Shown: positions 15,296-23,598 of the stretch, in pieces | Position numbering within the stretch: the first letter of the stretch is position 1 | Layout: every line of letters starts with the position of its first letter | Source of the DNA: a virus | IMG/VR virus record: IMGVR_UViG_3300032284_000545 | Location: 1-46,835 of that record | Length of the DNA stretch: 46,835 nt | Strand: one strand, 5' to 3' | Position numbers and translations under genes: made by a program | The notes under the pieces: model-generated | Database searches by the model: none | Seen by the model: only the letters and a program-made list of their open reading frames with translations | Told to the model about the DNA's origin: nothing

Positions 15296-16042
15296 ATGCT
15301 GCCTTTGGAATTTTACACAAAAAACAAGGATATCACTTGGGAGTTAGATCCCGTCCCAAGTGATCTAACCACTGACTTAGAAAAGGCCAGTTGGATCCTA
15401 AACACATCTAATTTTGGATGGTTAGAACTAGACATCGATATAGATGTTGATGCGTGGAAAAAGGAGGCAGTTGCGGCTATTCCTTATTATGTTCCACATA
15501 GAGAATATGATAATGCTGGGTGGAATAGTTGTTGCATACACGGAATATCTACAGATAAAACGGGTGCTTGGGTAAACTATGGTTATACCAACGAACCCGA
15601 TGTTCCGTATGCGTGGACTGAATTAGCAGAGCATACTCCTGCAATCAAAGACTTTTGGCAAAATACATTTCCTAGCGATATGTATCGTAGAATACGTTTT
15701 ATGGAACTACAAGCTAATAGCGCAATAACTCCGCACAGTGACATGCCCGGCAAACTTCCTGGTGAAGATAACTTTGATGCTTTAGAGTTTGGAGTACCAG
15801 TCAACATTGCCGTGATACATCCTAAAGATTGCCACATGATATTAGAAGGATATGGTGTTGTTCCTTTTGAAGAAGGCAAAGCATACATCATTAACATAAG
15901 ACATCAGCACAGTGTTATAAACTTCAGTGATCAAAATAGGATTCATGTGATTGGACACAGTTTTGGTTACGGTACGAAGAAAGAACAATTTGCAGAGTTA
16001 GTTGCGAGAAGTTATCATAAACAATATGCCAACAGAACTTAG
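15296..16042 (+). CDS. Aspartyl/asparaginyl beta-hydroxylase-like oxygenase
   Basis: 248 aa from the ATG at 15296; an ATG at 15281 is the alternative. ITPHSDMPG gives His147 and Asp149, and RHQHSVINFSDQNRIHVIGH gives the second metal histidine His205 and the 2-oxoglutarate-binding Arg215. This order fits Asp/Asn beta-hydroxylase family members (PF05118-like). The N-terminal 120 residues are a family-specific extension. Cytosolic. Substrate unknown: a protein side chain or a small molecule. Its end overlaps the next gene by 17 bases. Confidence 0.72.
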   Translation: MLPLEFYTKNKDITWELDPVPSDLTTDLEKASWILNTSNFGWLELDIDIDVDAWKKEAVAAIPYYVPHREYDNAGWNSCCIHGISTDKTGAWVNYGYTNEPDVPYAWTELAEHTPAIKDFWQNTFPSDMYRRIRFMELQANSAITPHSDMPGKLPGEDNFDALEFGVPVNIAVIHPKDCHMILEGYGVVPFEEGKAYIINIRHQHSVINFSDQNRIHVIGHSFGYGTKKEQFAELVARSYHKQYANRT

Positions 16043-17240
16043 AGTAACAGATTGTAAAATAGTATTTTGCTGTGTTGACGACACCGACACATATAATTCT
16101 ACATGGATTAAAGGTTTAATAAAGAATCAAGCAGACTATACTATCAGTAACATATATCAAAAAGGGTATAGTGTACTGCAAGGTAAAGACGAAGATAAAC
16201 TATTAATAGCCGCAGTGTCGCGAGGTTATAAACATGCTGTGGTATTCTCGCCTGGTACAGAGTTTGTTAATGGATTTGATTTTTTTAATGAAATTGAATT
16301 ACTAGCTACAAAAGACTACTTCCTTGCTGGTCATGTGTTAGATAGAAAGACAGGGTACTACGAACTACATCATCAATGCTATCTAATTAATCTAGAGTAT
16401 TATCAAAAATTAGATTGCCCTATGATAGGTAAACAGCAACTAGGGTTTAGACACACGCAACTAATTCCCAATCGTAGTGATGAAACCTGGCATGATGACT
16501 ACACACCAAAATTTGTATGGCAGGGTAAAGAGTCTGAAGAATATGAACATAGATGTCATGGCTGGAACATATTAAGTTTAGCATTTAGTTATGACTACAA
16601 GGTATTGGTGTTTGATGAGCTTATAAGAAATAGTAAGCGTCACTACTATCCAGAAAGTCATCAAGACTTCCTAAAACAAATACAGTGGGCATATCACAGA
16701 CAAACTTATTGTGTACAAGAGTTTATACATACGTCTAGTAATGAACGAGCAAACTTTATGCCTAGTATACCTTTTAGGCAAGTAGTAACACCTGCTAGTG
16801 GCATATGGTATGATGAGTACATTGACACTGTTAATCCAGTAACAGTTATATTCTATGACTATAATCAGAAAGCATTAGACTATTGGCAAGAACATGCACC
16901 TAAGCGTGACAATGTAACTTACAAATTTGTACAGTGTGACCTTTTATCTAGACAAGATTTTATACAGGCTATTGATACATCAGTTAGCAACACTCTAATT
17001 AATCTATCAAACATCTTTAATTATGAAGCAACAACATTCTTTTATAGTTTAGAATATAGAATACATTTAGAAAATCAACTGCTAGATAAAATTAGATCAG
17101 TGATGCCTAATGTGTGGATTAATTTCTCAGCTAGAGCTGCTACAGGATATATCAACAGCGAGTCTTACGGTAAAGCAATTGATATTACAAACACTCTCTT
17201 AGCAAAGATAAAGAAACTAAGCTGGCATACTACAGACTAG
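16026..17240 (+). CDS. Unknown two-domain protein, possibly glycosyltransferase-like plus methyltransferase-like
   Basis: The ATG at 16026 is chosen over an upstream TTG at 16002. About 404 aa. The first 190 residues have a GT-A-like flavour (HAVVFSPGTEFVNGFDFFNE, then ELHHQCYLINLEYYQKL, a pattern where an acidic residue ends a strand). The last 140 residues have Rossmann-type alternation (VTVIFYDYNQKALDYWQ, FVQCDLL, NTLINLSNIFNYEA), where D-Y-N after a strand recalls a SAM or nucleotide site. I do not recognise the family with confidence. Convergent with the radical SAM gene, overlapping it by 11 bases. Confidence 0.45.
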   Translation: MPTELRVTDCKIVFCCVDDTDTYNSTWIKGLIKNQADYTISNIYQKGYSVLQGKDEDKLLIAAVSRGYKHAVVFSPGTEFVNGFDFFNEIELLATKDYFLAGHVLDRKTGYYELHHQCYLINLEYYQKLDCPMIGKQQLGFRHTQLIPNRSDETWHDDYTPKFVWQGKESEEYEHRCHGWNILSLAFSYDYKVLVFDELIRNSKRHYYPESHQDFLKQIQWAYHRQTYCVQEFIHTSSNERANFMPSIPFRQVVTPASGIWYDEYIDTVNPVTVIFYDYNQKALDYWQEHAPKRDNVTYKFVQCDLLSRQDFIQAIDTSVSNTLINLSNIFNYEATTFFYSLEYRIHLENQLLDKIRSVMPNVWINFSARAATGYINSESYGKAIDITNTLLAKIKKLSWHTTD

Positions 17241-18414
17241 TTTCACCCTTCCATCCTGCAATAGTTTTTAAAAAGAATTCTTTACTAACTTCCGGACTAA
17301 CTTTATCTTTGTAGTTCAGAATGTATTCGTATAGTGTTGGATTTAATAACGCTAGGCTCTCGTTACGTATATCATCTAACCCTTGTGTAAAATTAATAAA
17401 ATGATGGAATAGGTTTTCACCAGGCGAATTCAAATATGCTAACATCTCAGGATCTTTGATCTTTGAGCAAACTAAATTTTTGTAATCATCAGGAGTATTT
17501 CTAACACTCATCCAGTTTGGTCCTTGAACCATTTGAAATGTTTTAATGAAAGAGGGAAAATTATGTGAAACAAAAGCGGTCAATTCATCAACATGATTGA
17601 TGGTATAGATACTAACGGCGCTATGTACTTGTATTTTTGTAGTGCCTGCTGGTCGCTGATCAGCTAATTGTTTATAAAATTCCATTTGCTGACTAATTGC
17701 TGTAAAGTTTGAACTTCCGCGTACATAATCATTTAATTTGCCGTAGGCATCAACACTAATAGATAGATCAAGATAGCGACAATCAGTCAATGCCTTCAAC
17801 AATGTATCTTTGGGTGGCACCATCCCGTTAGTATGCAGATTAATCTTTATCTTATCTAGTCTATTCTGCTGATCAACTTTCCTAAAAAACCTCTCAAGGT
17901 TACTACTAATAGTGGGTTCGCCACCTAACAGCTCAACATCATCAAGTTCACTCAGATCTAGATCCTTATAGATATGATTTTCAAGATACTTTGTAGGACT
18001 AAGTGTAATACCATATAGTTTTTGTTCATCATTCCATATTAAATGACTGTGTACACTACTACAACTACGACATTTAATGTTACACACATTATCCAAAAAT
18101 AGTTCTAATTTAGTCAATGATAGTCTGGTCTTATATCCGATAGTGGTCAACTGATGTTGACGCATAGATGTTATTCCGATATCTTCCTCTTCATAACATG
18201 TTTCACATCCATCAACACGATCACCCCTTAACATACGAGCTCGCATATCAGTCATGAATTCACCATTACGTGTTTCGTATATAGGAACATGGCGTTTAGT
18301 AAACGGTTTCATATTTTGAAATTGACAGCAAGGCAACGCAGTATCGAATGCCTGTAGGCTTGAACTCATAAAAGGTCTTGGACAATAAGTTTTACTAGGT
18401 TCTTTTGGTATCAT
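17230..18414 (-). CDS. Radical SAM protein with N-terminal twitch/SPASM-like domain
   Basis: 394 aa. An N-terminal auxiliary-cluster-like domain carries Cys11, Cys29-Cys30, Cys70 and Cys73 (ALPCCQF ... GCETCYEEE), then the radical SAM motif CNIKCRSC (Cys111, Cys115, Cys118) and LLGGEPT near 162. This order, auxiliary Cys domain before the SAM domain, is the 'twitch domain-containing radical SAM' architecture. Three other genes here share it (26115, 29227, 38138). Chemistry unknown; SPASM/twitch relatives modify peptides or sugars. ATGA overlap with the upstream oxygenase gene indicates coupled production. Confidence 0.85.
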   Translation of the reverse strand: MIPKEPSKTYCPRPFMSSSLQAFDTALPCCQFQNMKPFTKRHVPIYETRNGEFMTDMRARMLRGDRVDGCETCYEEEDIGITSMRQHQLTTIGYKTRLSLTKLELFLDNVCNIKCRSCSSVHSHLIWNDEQKLYGITLSPTKYLENHIYKDLDLSELDDVELLGGEPTISSNLERFFRKVDQQNRLDKIKINLHTNGMVPPKDTLLKALTDCRYLDLSISVDAYGKLNDYVRGSSNFTAISQQMEFYKQLADQRPAGTTKIQVHSAVSIYTINHVDELTAFVSHNFPSFIKTFQMVQGPNWMSVRNTPDDYKNLVCSKIKDPEMLAYLNSPGENLFHHFINFTQGLDDIRNESLALLNPTLYEYILNYKDKVSPEVSKEFFLKTIAGWKGETSL

Positions 18415-18905
18415 AGATATTCTGTAATTTGTAATACGATTCTTGCTTCATGGCCGATATTTGCCGCACCGTGCAAATCGTTGGCATTTTCATAACTATA
18501 TACATCACCTGCTTGATAATTTGTCATAACTTGGTCTTTATACATAAACACATGTCCCAGCATCCAATCTAACAACGGAATCCAATAACGTGTGCATGGT
18601 CTTTCAAATGTATGCGGATCGCTGTGCATAGGAGTAAACTGTCCTGGATACATTTTAGTAATCCACCAATGTATCTCTCCTGTAGTAAATGGAGGAACAA
18701 TATTAAATGTTAAATTACTCTTTTCGTATAACCAAAAATGCACATCATCTAATTTGTATCCTGCTGCGGATGCTTTGGCATATTCTTGTAGTTCGTGTTC
18801 ACTACTAGCAGGCCAATCTCTCGGGCGAGCATATCCAGGACTAGAAAGGATTTCTTCAATCCAACTAACCTGTATCCACGATTTAAAATTTCCATGATAA
18901 TTCAT
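18411..18905 (-). CDS. HxD...H iron oxygenase of the AspH-like type
   Basis: The ATG at 18905 sits just after the upstream stop; a TTG at 18914 would add three residues. 164 aa. TPMHSDPHTF gives His94 and Asp96, YWIPLLDWMLGHVF follows, YQAGDVYSY precedes NDLHGAANI (His145) and a later Arg. The layout is the same as in the 10780-11274 protein, so they are paralogues. ATGA-coupled to the radical SAM gene at 17230, repeating the oxygenase/radical SAM pairing seen there. Substrate unknown. Confidence 0.7.
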   Translation of the reverse strand: MNYHGNFKSWIQVSWIEEILSSPGYARPRDWPASSEHELQEYAKASAAGYKLDDVHFWLYEKSNLTFNIVPPFTTGEIHWWITKMYPGQFTPMHSDPHTFERPCTRYWIPLLDWMLGHVFMYKDQVMTNYQAGDVYSYENANDLHGAANIGHEARIVLQITEYL

Positions 18906-18906
18906 A

Positions 18907-19509
18907 TTATTCAATCCAGTGATCTAGTTGTGAATCATTTTCAAATCTAAAACATATTACTTGTCTTAATGTTGGATTTGGATTATGTATACAATGCGGT
19001 ACCTTGACACGCATAATGATTGGTTTGATTAAATGATACTGGGATATTTCTTTACATACCCTAGGGTCAGCACCGCTTTCGTTTCCGTAATACGGAACCC
19101 AAGGGTCCTTGCTAGTATCGACTATCTCAAAGAAATGTGTATAGGTATTACTACAGTCTTTCAACGGGAAGTTAATAGAATACTGCGGCTCAAATCCATT
19201 TAAATTAAAATCACCGACATTAATAAACTTATGATCTTGATGTATGCGAGGGCATCTAGGATCATTGACATCAGTAATCTTTATGTCATTCTGTGGAGTT
19301 CTTATTACAAACATTTCGTTTGGGATTATTCCCCATTGTTTCCACCATTTGAAGTGATCTTTAAACTCTGGTAAGAATTCAACCTCAGATCTATGCCAGC
19401 GTTGAAAGTCATCTTGATCTGCTATACGATTCTGATCGGTCCATTTTAATAAGAACTCTACTTGCTGTTCCCAACCAGGTAGATCTAAATACTTCCATAG
19501 CTCAGTCAT
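18907..19509 (-). CDS. Putative 2OG-Fe(II)-type oxygenase
   Basis: 200 aa. RIHQDHKF (His90, Asp92), then a beta-rich stretch (YSINFPLKDCSNTYTHFFEI), and VPHCIHNPNPTLRQVICFRF, where His172 or His175 would be the second metal ligand and the Arg near 182 the 2-oxoglutarate anchor. The distance between the histidines suits small 2OG oxygenases. Its start overlaps the SGNH gene end by eight bases. Sequence is distant from the AspH-like set. Cytosolic. Confidence 0.6.
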   Translation of the reverse strand: MTELWKYLDLPGWEQQVEFLLKWTDQNRIADQDDFQRWHRSEVEFLPEFKDHFKWWKQWGIIPNEMFVIRTPQNDIKITDVNDPRCPRIHQDHKFINVGDFNLNGFEPQYSINFPLKDCSNTYTHFFEIVDTSKDPWVPYYGNESGADPRVCKEISQYHLIKPIIMRVKVPHCIHNPNPTLRQVICFRFENDSQLDHWIE

Positions 19510-20179
19510 TTACCAGATTTCCCGAAACATAATCATCTATACAATGTTTAATTTTTTCAAATAGCTGAATGTTAATTTTGCTGTCTGGAATATGATTAGG
19601 ATATTCGTAGTAAAAATCATATCCAGGAAAATTCTCAACCATGGTTAATATTGATGGTCTGATTTCCATTCCCTGTGTAAATCTAATAGGATACCCATCA
19701 AAACCCCATAAGTGAATAAATTTGATGTTTGAAATACCTTTTAGAATCACTGTATCAAAATAATGTATAGATGATACATACTCTAGATAACTCTTCTCTT
19801 CATCAAATAGATATGCGTAATAAGATAATGCCGCGTCCCATACTTCATCATATCGTCCATATGAAAATTCAACTCTCTTTGATCTATCTTTAGTTTTATC
19901 AAACTCTAGTACATCGCTAGCTTTCAAATGCCTAACCTTTCTATGATATAATCTATGTGGTTGTGTCCAACAGAACACACAAACATTAGGTAGGTTGTCT
20001 TTTTGTGCTAAGAACTGATTAACAATTAGATCCCATTGGCTTCCACCACCATACCCTAGATTAACAACTTCAGCACCATAGTGATCTCGTAATAACTCAA
20101 TATATGTCTTATACTTGTTATCTACCTTAACTGAAGTTAAATCACTACAGAAACTATCGCCATAAAATCCTATACGCAT
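19502..20179 (-). CDS. SGNH/GDSL hydrolase-like protein
   Basis: 225 aa. Block I GDSFC with candidate nucleophile Ser9, then LGYGGGSQWD (41-50) at the block II position. The usual catalytic Asp/His near the C-terminus is less clear (NHIPDSKIN near 198-206). The family contains esterases, acetyl-xylan esterases and O-acetyl-transfer partners acting on glycans. No signal peptide, so intracellular. One-base overlap (TAATG) with the upstream oxygenase gene. One of three SGNH-type proteins here. Confidence 0.7.
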   Translation of the reverse strand: MRIGFYGDSFCSDLTSVKVDNKYKTYIELLRDHYGAEVVNLGYGGGSQWDLIVNQFLAQKDNLPNVCVFCWTQPHRLYHRKVRHLKASDVLEFDKTKDRSKRVEFSYGRYDEVWDAALSYYAYLFDEEKSYLEYVSSIHYFDTVILKGISNIKFIHLWGFDGYPIRFTQGMEIRPSILTMVENFPGYDFYYEYPNHIPDSKINIQLFEKIKHCIDDYVSGNLVND

Positions 20180-20988
20180 TAGTATGACTCCAAATGAGCT
20201 ATACCTAGTTTTTCTCTAAATTGTTCAGTAAACTTCCCATCAATACGTAAGCTGTAGCTTTGTTCTTTGATCTGATCACCGCCATGCCAGTCTTGATCAT
20301 TCCACCATGCGGCGTGTGTATTAATATAAACTTTATTTTTAGCAGACGGATCCCATATATAAAATCCCTTCTTAGTATTAGAACGTATGTGTATAAACTC
20401 GTTACGATGTGGGGTATATCCTGCGTCATCTAATATACCGTTTTTAGCATCTAAATCTCTATGTTCAAATGGCATACCGTCTGCTTCGCAATGAAAGAAT
20501 ATGACCCTTCCTATGTCTTTAAATATCGTATCAACCATGCTTTCGACCCACTTGACTACGTTAGGAAAATATTCTGCTTCAGGCGTTAGTTTACGTGCGG
20601 CAGTCCTGTCATCCCACGATCCTTCTTCCCATAAGTAATAATAAATGTACGGATCGTATGCGCCCATGGCCATTTTTAGATAGCGTGTAAATAGATTACG
20701 ACTAGAAAAATCTTTAGCGTTTAGCCACAAATCCCACCCACCTATCCTAATAGGATCATCTTCAGGTAATGCTTGGAATTCTTCTATAGCTTTATATATT
20801 GGTTTCCAATTCCATATATAACTTCCACATGTCTGATCAAATCCAGGTTTCATCCAAGTGCCTTCTTTAGCATACTCACGTGCTAACGCGAACCCACGTA
20901 AAATTTCTGGTTGCAGGTCCTGGAATTTATCCATATCGATATATGGTGTTAGATCAATATAAGGTTGTTTGTTGATGCCTTTAATCAT
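20179..20988 (-). CDS. Putative iron oxygenase with HxD...H motif, 269 aa
   Basis: The N-terminal 160 residues are Trp/Tyr-rich and unrecognised. The C-terminal part shows FEHRDLD (His176, Asp178), HIRSNTKKGFYIWD, and NDQDWHGGDQ (His235) followed by SYSLRIDG with an Arg, the order expected for a 2OG-Fe(II) oxygenase. Cytosolic. Head of a four-gene minus-strand operon ending in the radical SAM gene at 17230. No ribosome binding site is obvious; the palindromic octamer at 21015-21024 is the likely promoter. Confidence 0.55.
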   Translation of the reverse strand: MIKGINKQPYIDLTPYIDMDKFQDLQPEILRGFALAREYAKEGTWMKPGFDQTCGSYIWNWKPIYKAIEEFQALPEDDPIRIGGWDLWLNAKDFSSRNLFTRYLKMAMGAYDPYIYYYLWEEGSWDDRTAARKLTPEAEYFPNVVKWVESMVDTIFKDIGRVIFFHCEADGMPFEHRDLDAKNGILDDAGYTPHRNEFIHIRSNTKKGFYIWDPSAKNKVYINTHAAWWNDQDWHGGDQIKEQSYSLRIDGKFTEQFREKLGIAHLESY

Positions 20989-21014
20989 ATGTTTTACTAT
21001 GTCTTAAATTAGTG

Positions 21015-21024
21015 TATAATTATA
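21015..21024. promoter_or_regulatory. Palindromic divergent promoter element TATAATTATA
   Basis: The ten-base palindrome reads TATAATTA on both strands. On the plus strand the octamer (21015-21022) ends five bases before the ATG at 21028; on the minus strand it lies 28 bases before the ATG at 20988. A single symmetric element could therefore start both divergent units. The plus-strand transcript would be leaderless and has no ribosome binding site. Confidence 0.42.
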
Positions 21025-21027
21025 TAT

Positions 21028-21717
21028 ATGCAGTACGATTACTATTACAATAATGTACCTGGTGCGGGGTTATGCCGTAACAATCTTATTTACACCAGTT
21101 TGATAAGCCAAGATAAAAAAGTCTTTGTGCAGTGGTACCATAACGACACTGAATATCACCGTAGGCAGAATCAAATCATTGATCCGGACCTTATGGAAGA
21201 AAAATGGGCCAGAGAAGTACGTTATTTAACCCATATGAATCGATATGATCCAGACATGATCCCAGAAATTTTAGATATAGATACCGTAAATAAAAAGATA
21301 TATTTGTCTATAGATGGTGTTGATTTTTGGCAACGGAGCTTAGACGGAGCTTGCGAGTATGATCAAATAGTACCAGATTGGCAAGACCAGATGTTGGCCA
21401 TTATACAAAAACATAAAAGACTGGGACTTTACAAATACAGTATGCACCCTAGCAGTTATTTTATTGTGGGCGGAAAACTTAAAAGTATCAACTACTTTTT
21501 TACCTACAGTATCGACGAACCTGCTATCACTGTTAATAGTTTCTTAAGTCATGTCAGTGAAAACCGACGCATAGAATTAAAACGTTGTTCTGATCAGTTA
21601 GGTATTGATTGGGCTACCACTACATCACTATCAAAGATACAACAACTCTGCTGGGAAACATTTCGAAAAGATTATCCCAACACATTCATTGATCAGGCCT
21701 TGAAGATATATGTATAA
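21028..21717 (+). CDS. Unknown phage protein, paralogue of the 32034-32726 protein (possible remote kinase-like fold)
   Basis: 229 aa, Tyr- and Trp-rich. It shares an order of features with the protein at 32034-32726: a WAREVRYL/F-E-V-L segment, P..L.ID near 82-86, W...L near 100-104, then LGLYKYSMHPSSYFIVGGKL with a following I-N/D-Y/W. The last element weakly recalls the catalytic-loop region of diverged kinase-like folds (H-P-x-S/H-Y/F-I), but no lysine-glutamate pair or DFG is certain. Function unknown. Overlaps the next gene by eight bases. Confidence 0.5.
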   Translation: MQYDYYYNNVPGAGLCRNNLIYTSLISQDKKVFVQWYHNDTEYHRRQNQIIDPDLMEEKWAREVRYLTHMNRYDPDMIPEILDIDTVNKKIYLSIDGVDFWQRSLDGACEYDQIVPDWQDQMLAIIQKHKRLGLYKYSMHPSSYFIVGGKLKSINYFFTYSIDEPAITVNSFLSHVSENRRIELKRCSDQLGIDWATTTSLSKIQQLCWETFRKDYPNTFIDQALKIYV

Positions 21718-22264
21718 AGTTATCGAATGGCATCCTAATTTAGATCTAATAGAATTCTACTCAGAAGCTGGGCGTAGAGGATTTGTCAACAATCTCAGTC
21801 AGAAGACCATGGTTGATTGCTTTCGCAATGAACGTGAATTTAAAGTATGGATCTTATATGAAAACGATCGTGCTGTAGGTAGTGTTGCGGCACACACATT
21901 TGACGAAGTTGTTCCAAATAGCTATCGTGTATTAACTCGAGTTTGTACATTTGCTGAGGCTCGACCAAGTAAAGGATTAATTACAGCTAGTAGATTAATA
22001 GCAGAACATCAGAATCTCACAGATCAATTTTTATTACCTGCATGTATAGCATGGACAGGTACAGAAAACTTATATTCAACATCAACTGCAAACAGCGTAG
22101 CTAGTCAACGTCTTGTTCACAACATCTACTTTCCTACGCTAGCTAAGAAAGGTCTGGTGGAATGTGTAGGCGATATACATTATCGTTACACTGATCAGAC
22201 TCTTTGGAAGATCAACGGACAAGCGTTCTTAGATGATTTAGAACGTTATCCTAGATGGATCTAA
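21710..22264 (+). CDS. GNAT-like conserved phage protein
   Basis: 184 aa. FYSEAGRRGFVNNLSQKTM near the N-terminus, then a beta-hairpin (FKVWILYENDRAVGSVAAH) of the kind that opens GNAT acyltransferase folds, SYRVLTRVCTF, TSTANSVASQRLVHNIYF and a C-terminal YTDQTLWKINGQ. I recognise this as a conserved protein of several T4-like phages, sometimes near surface-modification genes. Acetyl-CoA binding loops cannot be confirmed by eye. Cytosolic. Converges with the SDR gene, overlapping by 27 bases. Confidence 0.55.
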   Translation: MYKVIEWHPNLDLIEFYSEAGRRGFVNNLSQKTMVDCFRNEREFKVWILYENDRAVGSVAAHTFDEVVPNSYRVLTRVCTFAEARPSKGLITASRLIAEHQNLTDQFLLPACIAWTGTENLYSTSTANSVASQRLVHNIYFPTLAKKGLVECVGDIHYRYTDQTLWKINGQAFLDDLERYPRWI

Positions 22265-22837
22265 ATTAGGATTGGATCTTTTAAGCTGTGCAAGTACATA
22301 TGGAGTCAACTTCCAAGTAAATTCAATTTGTCTAATTACTGGATGACTGGTCCAAAATATAATAGTATCAATTATATCATTATAGGATATGGTATAATCG
22401 CTAGTAAATGCCAAAGTGTCGTTAGGATCTACTGAGGTATTTTCAATAAAACTTAAATCTAAATGTAGTATCGGAATACTATTAGGATCAATACTAATCA
22501 ATCTACATGTTTCTGCTAGTTCTTGCTTGTCTTTAACATAATCAGTAGGGATAAGTTCTGGGTAAAATCTACTTACGCTACCCATAACAATCATCATATC
22601 AACTTTGTCTTTAAGAGCATTAACTAACTTAGTCTGCTGTTGGTTTCTATAGGCATTGTTAATAAACAATTCACATCCTGTAGCTTCTTCTATTATACGA
22701 TCAAAATCTTTGTCTATATCATAGCCATTGCTGCGACTCATACCAACTATTTCTCTACAACTTACTTCAGTAAACTTATCAAAAATAGCTCGACCAAGAC
22801 CTTGAGTATGTCCTGTTATGATTATTTTTTTATTCAT
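22238..22837 (-). CDS. Short-chain dehydrogenase/reductase-like protein, copy A
   Basis: 199 aa, shorter than classical SDRs (about 250). TGHTQGLG (8-15) is the dinucleotide-binding Gly motif, FINNAYRNQ matches the NNAG position, GSVSRFYP follows, and YVKDK (Tyr-x3-Lys) gives the catalytic pair. NAD(P)-dependent oxidoreduction of a keto sugar or similar is possible. The C-terminal substrate-binding segment is reduced. Tandem paralogue of the next upstream gene, with ATGA overlap. Confidence 0.7.
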   Translation of the reverse strand: MNKKIIITGHTQGLGRAIFDKFTEVSCREIVGMSRSNGYDIDKDFDRIIEEATGCELFINNAYRNQQQTKLVNALKDKVDMMIVMGSVSRFYPELIPTDYVKDKQELAETCRLISIDPNSIPILHLDLSFIENTSVDPNDTLAFTSDYTISYNDIIDTIIFWTSHPVIRQIEFTWKLTPYVLAQLKRSNPNLDPSRITF

Positions 22838-23292
22838 CTATTGGGTTCTCCGTTAGCATAAAATGATATTACACTAACTCTAGGATTTGATAGCCAGAAG
22901 TCTATGGTGCGTAATACTAGCTCAGTATCGTTATATGATTGCCCGGAAAGTTTTAATAGCAATATATTAGGTTGGTTAAGTTCTATTAGACGTTGTTCTA
23001 ATTGCTGTTTGTCTGCGGTATATTTAGGCAGGGCCACATCAGGGTAATCTGTTACGACTGATCCGCAGACGATCATTTTATCCACTCTATTATACAATTG
23101 ATTTAATAGCTCAATTTGTATACCATCGGCATAGGCATTATTGATAAACAGATCACAGCCTTGCGCTTGATCTACAATCTGACCTAGACCAATGGTTCTA
23201 TTAAATCCCACTACGGTCCAACCTAGGCCATTAAAGTGATTGTATATATGTTTACCTAGACCCGATGTATGGCCTGTGATTACACATTTCAT
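22834..23292 (-). CDS. Short-chain dehydrogenase/reductase-like protein, copy B
   Basis: 152 aa, still shorter than copy A. TGHTSGLG (6-13), FINNAYADG, a GSVVTDYP strand and YTADK (Tyr-x3-Lys) are all present, so the catalytic core is intact though very compact. Closest relative in the window is copy A. ATGA overlaps on both sides put it in one translation unit with its neighbours. A structural partner role for one copy is possible. Confidence 0.68.
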   Translation of the reverse strand: MKCVITGHTSGLGKHIYNHFNGLGWTVVGFNRTIGLGQIVDQAQGCDLFINNAYADGIQIELLNQLYNRVDKMIVCGSVVTDYPDVALPKYTADKQQLEQRLIELNQPNILLLKLSGQSYNDTELVLRTIDFWLSNPRVSVISFYANGEPNR

Positions 23293-23525
23293 TGTGAATC
23301 CTTACTGAGATTGTAGACTACTAAGCACTGCTCTAATAGACTATTAAGTGTTGGATTGGTTTTTGCCATATGGCGCATAAGTTTATATTTTTCTATATCT
23401 TGATTTAATTGTTCTTGTTCAATGATGGCCTGCGACTTGCTATGTAGTGTACGGGCTGTTTCACCAAACTTACGTACATAGATTGTTTCACCTGAGTCAG
23501 GGCTTTCAAATATTATTTGATCCAT
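23289..23525 (-). CDS. Small conserved phage protein, 78 aa
   Basis: Begins MDQIIFESPDSGETIYVRKF, a beta-rich start, then a helical, Gln/Glu-rich half (SKSQAIIEQEQLNQDIEKYK). This type of short protein is found in T4-like marine phages, without known role. It heads a minus-strand unit with the two SDR genes and has an AAGG site 13 bases before the ATG and a T4-late-type octamer further upstream. Confidence 0.55.
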   Translation of the reverse strand: MDQIIFESPDSGETIYVRKFGETARTLHSKSQAIIEQEQLNQDIEKYKLMRHMAKTNPTLNSLLEQCLVVYNLSKDSQ

Positions 23526-23574
23526 GTTATATTAGGTACCTTAAACAAACACTTAAATAGTTATATTAGTAGTT

Positions 23575-23582
23575 TATTTATA
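23575..23582 (-). promoter_or_regulatory. Exact T4-type late promoter octamer TATAAATA
   Basis: On the minus strand TATAAATA matches the T4 late consensus at all eight positions, 49 bases before the ATG at 23525, in a 73-base divergent gap. It would drive the small protein and both SDR genes. AT-rich DNA yields such octamers by chance, but the intergenic position and orientation are favourable. Confidence 0.5.
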
Positions 23583-23598
23583 GAGAGCTTTTAATAGA

